25,448 bases of DNA from DATMNI01 sp035570275 (GTDB taxonomy: Bacteria > Acidobacteriota > Terriglobia > Bryobacterales > Bryobacteraceae): positions 1 to 25,448 of the forward strand of contig DATMNI010000152.1 of assembly GCA_035570275.1 (NCBI GenBank), written 5' to 3'. Within the stretch, counting starts at the first letter, position 1, and every line of letters begins with the position of its first letter. Shown here one piece after another: positions 15,859 to 24,057 of the stretch. Position numbers and translations under genes: made by a program. A model generated the notes under the pieces. That model was not told the DNA's origin. It saw only the letters and a list, made by a program, of their open reading frames with translations, and ran no database searches.

Positions 15859-17894
15859 TTAGCGCAAAACGCCGCTGACCTCGGCTTCCCGGACGAGCCG
15901 GTCGGCGTCCTCCTGAAGCAAAAACCGCTGTTCCACCATTCGCCGCGCCGCCGCGCGCACCTTGGATACGTATGCCTCGTGCGATCCGTACCGTTCTTCC
16001 AGCGACGGCCGCGGGTCGCCGGACGCCTGCCTTTCCTCTCTGGTCCGCGCGAACGGGATGAACCCGCCGGAAAAGCCGCATCCGCGGCCCTTCAGATACC
16101 CTGTCGCGGTGATGTTCCACCCAAGGTACGTGCCCAACGGCGCCTGGTGCAGCACCGATGGAATGCCGCCCACCTCGTTGCCGTCCGAGTCCGTCTTTGG
16201 AACCAGTAAAGGGATCATCTGCCGGATCGGAGGGGGCTGACTGGCAATTGCACCCGACAGGTCGACGTACTGGAACCGCGGTCCGAAATCGTAGTCCGGC
16301 ATCGCATTGATCAGGTTATCCGGCAACGGCTGGCCAGGTATTGGCGGGAAGCCCATGGCAGCGTGGACGGGGTGAACCAACTGGCCGGCGGCCAGGGTCG
16401 GATAGCGGCTATCCGGCGGCGGCGCGTTCTTTACAACCCAATCCGTTAGCGCCAAACGTAGCGCGCGCAGGCTCTCCGCCATGGGATTCGGGTTGTCCGG
16501 CAACGCGCATCCTCGCCCCGCCGCGCTCGGTGCAATCACTTGGAACCCGCCTCTGCCGCCGCCGTGGGTCACGCCGGGGAAGTAGTACCGGCGCACTTCC
16601 GCAGGCAAGGGGATGTCGGCGTCAGCCTTCGTGCCCACCAGGCCGGGAGACATGCGAAGCCCCCAGAACTCGGACGATCCGAACGTCTCCACAATCTTGG
16701 GGCAGGTCCTGCTGGCGCGGCACCGGTCCAGCAGTCCCGCGGCGGGGCGCCCGCGCGCTTGATCCTGGTAATCGCCCCACCAGAGTGCGCCTTCGCTGCC
16801 CGGCTCATACAACCCGGCCGCGCCGCCCGGAATCGCAAACCGGTAATTCAACGGATTCTGGCGCGCCGCGATGTTCGGGTTGGCGCCGTCCCAGACGATG
16901 CGCTTCGCTTCGTCCTGGTTGAAGCCGAGATGAAGGAAGGTCTTGATGAAATTGCCGGACTGCGAGTTGCCGAATGCGATCGCGTATTTCACCATTCCGG
17001 AGACTGGATTCGGCGAACCGCCGTCATCCTTTCGCGCGTAGCGGAAGAAGGACACGATGTCGCGCGTAGCCGCCAGCCCGATCCCGAGCACCAGAGGGTC
17101 CTTGGCCGTATACGTCAACTGGTACAGCGTATCCGCTTCAAATCCGCCCTTCAGGCAGATTCTGGACGGGTCCGGCTCGCCGGGGAACGGTGTTTTTTCG
17201 CAGTTGGCGAACGCCCACTCCCGCGGATCGATGGGGATCATCTGACCATCATCTGTCGCCTGCCTCGTCAGCAGCGCCTTCGAGGTGTCCATCGTGGACG
17301 GGAACTGATAGCGCAAACCGCTGTACCCCCCGTGAGTGATGCCGTGCTCGAATGCGCCGGAAGGTTAGCGAGCCGCGCTAACACGGGGCCCGTGATAGAC
17401 GAGCCGTCCGGGTTCTTCGCCACCGGAACCGTGACTGTCTCCATTCCGGCGCGCGCAGGGAGGTCGCCCGGCCATCCGCTGCTCAACAGAATATGACCGG
17501 CGGCCAAAGCGTCAGCCGAAGGGCGCGGATTCAGCGGCGAATTGCCTCGATTCGGAACCTCGTACCAGAGGACGCCGCTGGCCTTCGAAGCATCGAGCGG
17601 CCGAAAAAGCGTGAAGGTTGCCGTGTATTCGACCCTGCCGCGCACGTTCCGCGGCGCCAGCTTGATGTCGTTGATGACGGAGTTCGACGGGTCACCGGGA
17701 TCGAGTTCGCCGGTGAACCGTCCCGCCAGCCGCTCGTACTGCCCACCCGCAATCGATTCGCGACTCTCGACCGTCACCAGAAGTACATGGGCATCGGCAG
17801 AGGCGCCACGCAGAAATGCCAGCAGGCAAAGCGCCGGACTTGCACTGCGCTGACGGCGGGAGCCGGTGAACTGGAGCGGCATCGTTGTTCCCAT
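15859..17894 (-). pseudogene. Alpha/beta hydrolase domain protein (ABhydrolase_10-like), single frameshift
   Basis: The first frame (from ATG 17894; ATG 17882 also possible) has a signal-like N-terminus, then FTGELDPGDPSNSVINDIKLAP, FTLFRPLDASKASGVLWYEVPNRGN, SADALAAGHILLSSGWPGDLP. It is lost at a run of six C (17326-17331). Restoring one base joins ASLTGG to YSGLRYQFPSTMDTSKALLTRQ in the second frame, which carries on undamaged to 15859: IGLAATRDIVSFFRYA, nucleophile-like GNSQSGNFIKTFLHLGFNQDE, SSEFWGLRMSP, YFPGVTHGGG. Combined length is about 678 residues, normal for this large secreted hydrolase family, whose substrates are mostly unknown. The lesion is only one base, so a sequencing error cannot be excluded for this gene. 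It was probably co-transcribed with the CoA-transferase. Confidence 0.8.
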
Positions 17895-17921
17895 GGTAAT
17901 GTCTGGACCTTATTCAATCAA

Positions 17922-17958
17922 TTGACTTGTCGGAAATGACTTAGGCATTCCGTCAATG
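17922..17958. promoter_or_regulatory. Nested dyad between LysR remnant and esterase gene
   Basis: ATTGAC (17922-17927) and GTCAAT (17953-17958) are inverted copies around 25 bases, which hold a second inverted pair (GGAAaTG and CATTCC). It lies in the 69-bp gap upstream of the hydrolase gene start. It could be an operator, but it is also compatible with chance. Confidence 0.25.
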
Positions 17959-17963
17959 AATTT

Positions 17964-18780
17964 CTACCGCTTCCTGCGGCTGTACAACTCGGAGCATTTG
18001 CCGCGAATCGCGCGCTGGAATGCCGCCGCCTTGGAAAGAGAACGGCCCCGCATCTGAAGCAGTCCCACCTCACGATCGATTCCGGGCTCCCGAATCGGCC
18101 GGCTGACCAGTTCGCGGCTCCGGCTCATTCGCAGCACGGATGAGGGCAGAATCGTGATGCCCAGCCCCGCCTCCACCATGCCAAGCGCCGTGGAGATGTA
18201 ACCGGCCTCATAGTCCGGCGGAGAAAAATGCCCGATGCCGGCCAAGGCTCGGTCCACGACCGTTCGTACGCTGCTGTCCCGGCCCATCAGGATCAGTGGC
18301 GTTGCGGCAAGATCCCTGAGGGGAACGGACCGTTTTTGGGCGAATGGCGACTGGCGGGGGACGATCGCAGTCATGCTGTCGTTAAACAGAGGCGCGAATT
18401 CCACTTCAGGCTCACCGGAAGGATTGCCGGCTCGGAATGCCGCGATGATGCCCGGCGGCATCGTCGCGGAAAGTGTCGGCAACGCAGCCACCGCTACGAA
18501 GCCACTGGCCTTGGCGGACAGTGCCTGCGTGTTCAGAAGCACCGACTCGAGTTCCCGCAGGATGCGTTCGATGACCGGAGGGAGCTCTCGTCCGATGGGA
18601 GTCAGGCGGACCGGCCGCGTGTTGCGGTCCAGCAGGGCGGACGCCAAGCGCGGTCTCCAATTGCCTGATTTGTACGGTGAACGTGGGCTGCGAGACGTGC
18701 ACGGTCTTCGCCGCACGCGTGAAACCGGCGTGCCGCGCAGCCGCGACGAACGCCTGCAGGTGCCTCAGTTCTACGTCCAT
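17964..18780 (-). pseudogene. LysR-family transcriptional regulator, frameshifted and internally deleted
   Basis: From ATG 18780 the protein begins with a standard LysR winged helix-turn-helix (MDVELRHLQAFVAAARHAGF, TRAAKTVHVSQPTFTVQIRQLETALG). The frame breaks at GGG 18635-18637: removing one base joins GVR to LLDRNTRPVRLTPIGREL in the second frame. That frame continues through the effector-binding domain (VAVAALPTLSATMPPGIIAAF, FNDSMTAIVPRQSPFA, PLILMGRDSSVRTVVDRAL, STALGMVEAGLGITILPSSVL) to 17964. Near 18417 the text jumps from FRAGNPS to GEPEVEFAPLF; relatives have about 25-30 more residues here, so part of the first effector subdomain is missing. It lies on the same strand just upstream of the hydrolase and CoA-transferase genes and probably once controlled them. 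It is not expected to work. Confidence 0.82.
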
Positions 18781-18870
18781 TGAGATACGCTATCACCTGT
18801 CGCTAGCGCTGCCCCGCGCTCCCACACCGGAATGCGGCTGCATTGTCGATGCTGCCTGACCCGTCCCATT

Positions 18871-19148
18871 TTGGCACCTGGGGATACGTTTACGGTGCGC
18901 AACACCGGGAAACGCGCGGGCGCGGAGGTCGCGCAGGTGTACGCTGGCTTGCCCACCGCAGCCAATGAACCGCCCAAGCGACTGGCCGCTTTGGAGAAAG
19001 TCCAACTGGCCCCGGCGAGGCGAAGACGATTACTTTTAAGATCGAGCCGAAGTACCTTTCCATCTTCAACGAGCAGAAGGACGACTGGGAACTGCTGGCG
19101 GGGGAATACAAGATATTTGTGGGCGGTTCCTCCGACACACGCCGCTGA
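18871..19148 (+). pseudogene. GH3 beta-glucosidase, C-terminal Fn3-like domain scrap
   Basis: About 90 residues match the Fn3-like tail of GH3 beta-glucosidases/xylosidases: TVRNTGKRAGAEVAQVYAGL, EPPKRLAALEKVQLAPGEAK, TITFKIEPKYLSIFNEQKDDW and LLAGEYKIFVGGSSDTRR, ending at TGA 19146-19148. One C is missing from the run at 19010-19013; restoring it joins the two frames. Nothing upstream (18781-18870) resembles the rest of a GH3 enzyme, which normally has another 600-700 residues, so the gene was cut by a deletion next to the LysR remnant. The left boundary is approximate. The scrap has no start, signal or catalytic residues. Confidence 0.72.
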
Positions 19149-19188
19149 CTGCCTCAGCGCGCCGTTAGCCCTGATTGGGGCCGGGAAC

Positions 19189-21150
19189 TCATCCCTTTCG
19201 GATCTCTACAACGGCAACCGAGTGGGGATTCAATTCGATGGTAAGGTCCTTGGTGTAATTCAGGGAGCGCGCAACCGGGACGATCGCATCCGGCTTCCCG
19301 AGAGAAGCGGCGTCCGTCAGCCCGGCCGTGATCGTGTGCAAGGTGGCTGACGCCCTCTCAGGAACCGCGGAGCCCTGGAGCCGTACCAACAACGTGTTCG
19401 CGTGCGCCTGATAATTTACCGCTTTGATGACGATGCGCCGGCCGTCGGCACTCGCGGTAGCGATGGCATCCATGGCGCCGGGTTGCCACGCTTCGGGCTT
19501 CATGGTTGAAATCTTGTCGAAGAAGGTGGTGCGGTCGCCGATATTGCGAAAGACGCCGGTAGTGGAGGCGAGGCGCCTTTCCGCAAAATTCTCGCGAAAG
19601 AGCTTCTCGACCACATAACCTGCCCCTGGGAACCACGAGACGTGGTCGTGGTAAATGAACGAAGTCCAGGTTGGATCGTCGGTTGTGTTGCGCATGAGAA
19701 GGGCCGGGCAGGTCATGGTGAGGGCCGGGCTGAGTTCTTCATACAGGATGAGGCTGCCGGCGGCGTGGAGGCCGGCGCGCCAGTCGTAGGTATGCTGCAG
19801 GCTCCACTCGAGCACGGCAATCTCGATTGCCGGGTGGGCCGAGGCGCGCGCATAATCGCGTAGTTTGACGAGGTACTCGCGGATGCGCCGCAAGCCGGTT
19901 TCGAAGTTTTCGGGCTCGTACTCGTAGTTGTGACAGCCGAGGATATCGAAGTTGTCTCCCGCGAGATCGATCACCTTCTCGCTCCACTCCATGTCGTTCG
20001 AGCGCTTCTGGCCGCACGCCACGATGCGCGCTTCGGGAGCGATCTGCCGCAGACGGCTGCCGTAGAGATTGACGAGAGCAGCGTAGGATTCGGCGGTGAA
20101 GCCGTTGTTCATGGGCTCATTGTCGATCTGAAAAAAACGGACGCCGTACGGTTCGGGATGGCCGTTGGCGGCACGGAGCCGGCCCCATTCGGTGTCCGGC
20201 AGATCGTTGAGGTAGTGGACCCAGTTCATGGCGAATTCGACCTGGTCGGGATGGTCGCCGGGCGCGGGCAAGACGATGAGAGGCTCGGTGTTGAGCTTGC
20301 GGCAGAGACCGAGAAACTCATCCGTGCCGAAGCCGAAATAGTCCGAGTAGCCGCCCCAGAAGGTGTTGGGATGGTAGCCGCGCGCGGCATAGCGGCCGAT
20401 GCCTTCGTTCCACTTATACGTGGATGCAAAGGAGCCGCCGGGCCAGCGGATGAAGGTGGGGCGGAGACCGCGGAGTGCGCCCAGCAGGTCGGGGCGGAAC
20501 ATGCCGTCGCCGCGGACGTCGGCTCGCATCATGGAGACGAAATCGACCAGGAGGGCGCCGGTGCCTGGGGCGGCGAGTTCGACTGTCGCCTGCGTGTCGC
20601 GCACAGGGCTGGTAAAGGAAAAGGGGACCTCGTGCCAGCCAGAGGCCGAGTCCGAGACCGGCAGGGGAAGAGACGCGATCTGAGCGCCGTTCGCGCCGAG
20701 GATGCGCAGCGTCAACGCGGGTGAGCCGGCTTGACGTTCGACCCATAGCGAGCCTTCGTATTTCCGGCCCGCTTCCATGTTGATGCGGCCCTGGCGTATG
20801 CCGGCGTGCCCGCCACTCACATCGAGCCTGACGCTTTTTCTACCGTTCTGGAAATCGACTTCGGCGATGGAAACAGTGCCGTGATCGGAGAACGGTTGCC
20901 AGTAGGTTTCGAAATCGTCACCCTCGAATCCGGCGCCGCTAATCTGTTCGGCGAAGAGACCATCTTCGACGGAGTGGTTGATGTGCTCGAGAAAGTGGCC
21001 GTAGATTCGCGAATCGATGCGACCTTCCGACCTGCCGGTATCCACCAGCAGGACGGCGACGCCCGGCTCTTCGGCGGCGGGCGCCGCAGCCGCGCAAAGG
21101 AAAGGCACGCCGGCAGCCACCGAACTGCTGAGAAAATCGCGTCGGTTCAA
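19189..21150 (-). CDS. Alpha-L-arabinofuranosidase, GH51
   Basis: A 653-residue exported enzyme releasing L-arabinose from arabinoxylan or arabinan. It starts at a TTG (21150) with GAGG about nine bases upstream; the first residues, MNRRDFLSSSVAAG, are a twin-arginine signal. Residues 80-210 form a carbohydrate-binding-like beta domain (SVRLDVSGGHAGIRQGRINM, GWHEVPFSFTSPV). The GH51 barrel follows: RPDLLGALRGLRPTFIRWPGGSFAS, acid/base Glu345 in FFQIDNEPMNNG, nucleophile Glu448 in AVLEWS, and a C-terminal beta-sandwich (IVIKAVNYQAHANTLLVRL, HSVAVVEIRKG). Length and key residues are normal. It is divergent from the esterase at 21254 with about 100 bp between, which may hold promoters for both; a TACAAT (complement of 21171-21176) could be its -10 box. 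Confidence 0.92.
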   Translation of the reverse strand: MNRRDFLSSSVAAGVPFLCAAAAPAAEEPGVAVLLVDTGRSEGRIDSRIYGHFLEHINHSVEDGLFAEQISGAGFEGDDFETYWQPFSDHGTVSIAEVDFQNGRKSVRLDVSGGHAGIRQGRINMEAGRKYEGSLWVERQAGSPALTLRILGANGAQIASLPLPVSDSASGWHEVPFSFTSPVRDTQATVELAAPGTGALLVDFVSMMRADVRGDGMFRPDLLGALRGLRPTFIRWPGGSFASTYKWNEGIGRYAARGYHPNTFWGGYSDYFGFGTDEFLGLCRKLNTEPLIVLPAPGDHPDQVEFAMNWVHYLNDLPDTEWGRLRAANGHPEPYGVRFFQIDNEPMNNGFTAESYAALVNLYGSRLRQIAPEARIVACGQKRSNDMEWSEKVIDLAGDNFDILGCHNYEYEPENFETGLRRIREYLVKLRDYARASAHPAIEIAVLEWSLQHTYDWRAGLHAAGSLILYEELSPALTMTCPALLMRNTTDDPTWTSFIYHDHVSWFPGAGYVVEKLFRENFAERRLASTTGVFRNIGDRTTFFDKISTMKPEAWQPGAMDAIATASADGRRIVIKAVNYQAHANTLLVRLQGSAVPERASATLHTITAGLTDAASLGKPDAIVPVARSLNYTKDLTIELNPHSVAVVEIRKG

Positions 21151-21253
21151 GAGATTCGTCCTCGGGTTACATTGTATTGAATCCCCGCGCTCAGCGTTCG
21201 GCCGGACGGAGAGTGCTGTAAAGTTATTAAAAGCCTGGAGGCGGCCCTAAACA

Positions 21254-22327
21254 ATGAAGCTCTTAACCATAGCTCTGTTCCTGATTCCGTCTGCGTTCGC
21301 CCAGATGCCAACCGTCCCGTGCATCCCACCGCCGGCGGCTCCGCCTGCCAACGCCGCGGGGCCGGGGCGGGGCCCGGGCCCAGGAACGCCTCGAACTCCC
21401 CCACAGCAATCGGCAGCGGATGTGGCCGAGATCGCCAAGCTAGCGACCCTCCCCGCATGGGGGCAGAATCTGGTGGATGGCGACTATTCCAATGGACCCG
21501 CCTATCCCACTGCGCCCGAACTCGCCAAACGGGCCGGCGTGCCCGAGGGCAAGGTGATCGAGTTCGTGATGAACTCCTCGGAAAGCAAGTTCTACCCGGG
21601 CACCAACGGCGCGTTTCAGCGTCATGTCTGCGTCTATGTTCCCCCGGGGTATGCGGGCGCCGAACTTCCGGTGATCGTGTCCGCCGACGCCTACGGCATG
21701 CGCTATAACCTGCCGACCATTCTCGACAATATGATCTATGACCAGCGCCTGCCCGCCATGGCTGCCGTCATGATCGATAATGGCGGCGCCGAACGGAGCC
21801 TCGAATACGACACGGTTTCATCCAAGTACGTGGAATTCGTGGAAGCCGAAGTCCTGCCGCGCGCCGAACGGGAGGCGAACGTAAAGCTCTCCAGGAATCC
21901 CGATGCCCGGATGACGCTGGGTGGCAGTTCGGGTGGAGCGGTCGCGCTGACAATGGCCTGGTTCCGGCCTGACCTCTATCACCGCATCCTCACCTACTCC
22001 GGGACTTTCGTGAACCTTCGCAACGGTCCCGAAGCCCCGCTCGGCGCCTATGAATACATCGAGAACCTCTTCCCCTCGAGCGAGAAGAAGCCGTTTCGAT
22101 TGTGGATTCAGGTTTCTGAGAACGATAATGGGTCCAAGACGCCGTCCGAAGGGCGCCGAAATTGGGTCATCGCCGACTCCCGGCTGGCGAAAGTCCTCAA
22201 GGACAAAGGCTACGCGTATCAGTTCGTCTATTCCAAGGGTGCGGGCCACACGCAGCGAAAGGTGATCGACGCTACCCTCCCACAGGCACTGGAGTACGTC
22301 TGGCTCGATTATAGACCGCAGCGATGA
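21254..22327 (+). CDS. Secreted alpha/beta-hydrolase esterase (Fes/enterochelin-esterase fold)
   Basis: A 357-residue protein with a clear signal peptide (MKLLTIALFLIPSAFAQ) after GGAGG upstream of ATG 21254. A Pro/Ala/Gly/Arg-rich linker (about residues 25-50) leads to a single hydrolase domain without the E-set module of its neighbour: RHVCVYVPPGYAGAELPVIVSADAYG, nucleophile Ser226 in GGSSGGAVALTMAW, and a probable catalytic His in SKGAGHTQR near the C-terminus. Related proteins hydrolyse esters of siderophores, xylan side chains or hydroxycinnamates; which applies here is not clear. Its divergent partner is an arabinofuranosidase, so an ester on arabinose side chains would fit (inference). 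The gene is complete. It converges with the pseudogene ending at 22338. Confidence 0.85.
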   Translation: MKLLTIALFLIPSAFAQMPTVPCIPPPAAPPANAAGPGRGPGPGTPRTPPQQSAADVAEIAKLATLPAWGQNLVDGDYSNGPAYPTAPELAKRAGVPEGKVIEFVMNSSESKFYPGTNGAFQRHVCVYVPPGYAGAELPVIVSADAYGMRYNLPTILDNMIYDQRLPAMAAVMIDNGGAERSLEYDTVSSKYVEFVEAEVLPRAEREANVKLSRNPDARMTLGGSSGGAVALTMAWFRPDLYHRILTYSGTFVNLRNGPEAPLGAYEYIENLFPSSEKKPFRLWIQVSENDNGSKTPSEGRRNWVIADSRLAKVLKDKGYAYQFVYSKGAGHTQRKVIDATLPQALEYVWLDYRPQR

Positions 22328-22337
22328 TGGCTTCCTG

Positions 22338-24057
22338 TCATCCCCGCGTTACGACAAAATACGGCTGGTTTGCGAAGACCTCATTGAATCCCGGGTGTAA
22401 TGCCGCCGATCCATCCTGCGCGAGATGGAAGTACTATTGAAGCGAGAATGGCGACTGCGTGTAGCCCGCCGGTATTGCCGCGCGATAAGTCCGTCCCTCG
22501 TTCTGCATTGCGGCGGATTGCTAGCTGCTAGCGCTCCGCCTGATTCACGTGCCGGTACCGGAGAGTCACCTCCGGAGAAGCGGCGCCGCCTACCTTGAGA
22601 GTTACGCTAACGGCCTGGCCCGGCTGGAAGGCGCGCGGCGGAGTGTGTCTGCAAGAAAACGCCGGGCGCGCGGGGCGTCCCGAAGCGCGCGTCATCGCTT
22701 CTTTGAGGCGGCCTTGCATTTCCGGTTTGGGATCGAACTTCGCGCTCTCGACTGCCGCGAGGTCGCGGTCGATTCCCGGCAGCCGGTCCAGCCAGTGGCC
22801 GCGGCGAGCGGGTGGTTCGCCGTAAGTCAGGTCCGCGACATAGACGCGTCCCGCGCGTTCCGCCATGGCCGCCCAGGTCGCGCGAGCGTCGCGGTATGCG
22901 GCCACGGCGCGTTCGTGCGCGGTGGGGTCGCCTGTGTGGCAGTAAAGGTCGAACAATACGCCGGCGCGCAGTTTGGGCCGCATAGAAGCGCCCTAACGCC
23001 ACTTGAATCAGAATCGTCTTCCTCCCATCTGCGGAACGCCGGATCGGTGCGCGACGGCACGGCGTCCGCGGCCGATTCAACAGCCCGCGCAGATTTTGCG
23101 CACGAATCTTCGAAGTTGTAAGGCACCCGGTCTCCATCCGCCATTGGCATGTTGGGTGGAACCTCCACCCAGTACTCCAGATTCGATGCAGACGGCTGAG
23201 GCGCCGTTGTCAGCAGCGGCAGCACGCGGCTCGCATTTGGAGAGCGCGGTCTCGGTGTGAGAGGCTGCGGGCCCGAAGGTGGAGCGCAAATAGCGCCGCC
23301 ACTGATCGGGATCCGCCTTGGGATTGTAGAGCAAACGGCCCCAAACGCGATAGGTGTATTCGTATTTGCGCCAGTCGCCGCCTGCGGGATTGAACGAAGC
23401 GTCCGCGTAACCGCAGCGTCCTCCGGGGCGGCCGGTGCCTTGGCGGGCCTTGAAGGAGAGGGGCTCGCAGAGTTCCACCCCGTCCGCGCCGAGAAAGTGC
23501 GACGCCTCGCCGAATGCCGCGGCGGACGCGGGATCGCCCCAAAGCAGCATGCGCTGAGTCCCGGCCCACATGCGGTAGAGCAAGCCGTAGCGGCGCCCCC
23601 GCTGATACAGATCGTCGTAGCCATAACGCTGAAAGCGGCGGGAGCCGTTCGAAAGGCTGAAAACGGGATCGATCTTGTCCCTGTCGCGCGGCATTTCGAG
23701 CTCGCGGATCGCCGCCTGGTGGTAACCCAATCGCTGATGTTCCGCCCAATATTTCGGCGAGATCTTGAAGGGCATGCCGGTTTCCATGGCGACATCGATC
23801 ATCTTCTGATCGATCCCCTTGGCGTGCATGTCGATTTCGATAGGACGACCCGCGCCGCTGATCCCTTTAAACAGCGTCCGCCAGAAATCGTAGCTGCCTT
23901 CCGGAACGCCGCTCTCGCCGTGTACGCGCAGGGTGAGGCCGCGTATGCCGGGACAGGTCTTCAAGAGCAGCGCGAGGGCATCACGGCAATACGGCGCATG
24001 GGTTTCCGGCGTCAGTCCGTCGATGTGGTGCTGCGCGCGCGGGCTGTCGGTCCAATG
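22338..24057 (-). pseudogene. Decayed gene of a GH67-associated family (N-terminus deleted, several frameshifts and stops)
   Basis: The first readable part begins directly after the TGA of the upstream gene (24058-24060), in the same frame: HWTDSPRAQHHIDGLTPETH, APYCRDALALLLK, GLTLRVHGESGVPEGSYDFW, IEIDMHAKGIDQKMIDVAME, SPKYWAEHQRLGYHQAAIRE, YGLLYRMWAGTQRMLLWGDP and RVWGRLLYNPKADPDQWRRY. Around 23230 it shifts to ASRVLPLLTTAPQPSASNLE, near 23035 and 22985 it shifts twice more (LIQVALGRFYAA, then KLRAGVLFDLYCHTGD), and it runs to YRHVNQAER with a TAG at 22528-22530. The end survives in another frame (22508 to 22338) as RTYRAAIPAGYTQSPFSLQ, stop, YFHLAQDGSAALHPGFNEVF, ANQPYFVVTRG. An N-terminal portion is missing. 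I know similar proteins beside GH67-like genes, but not a proven function. Confidence 0.72.

Noticed and set aside
14223..15878. 551-codon open frame on the plus strand
   Set aside because: It is the shadow of the CaiB/BaiF gene on the other strand; only its first part overlaps the GH67-like remnant.
16540..17496. 318-codon open frame on the plus strand
   Set aside because: Antisense shadow of the ABhydrolase_10-like gene, with no family signature.
18630..18640. Programmed ribosomal frameshift in the LysR gene
   Set aside because: No slippery heptamer or downstream structure is evident, and the gene also lacks part of its effector domain, which points to ordinary decay.
22503..22523. Short direct repeat of GCTAGC
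   Set aside because: Only two copies a few bases apart inside a pseudogene; chance is a sufficient explanation.
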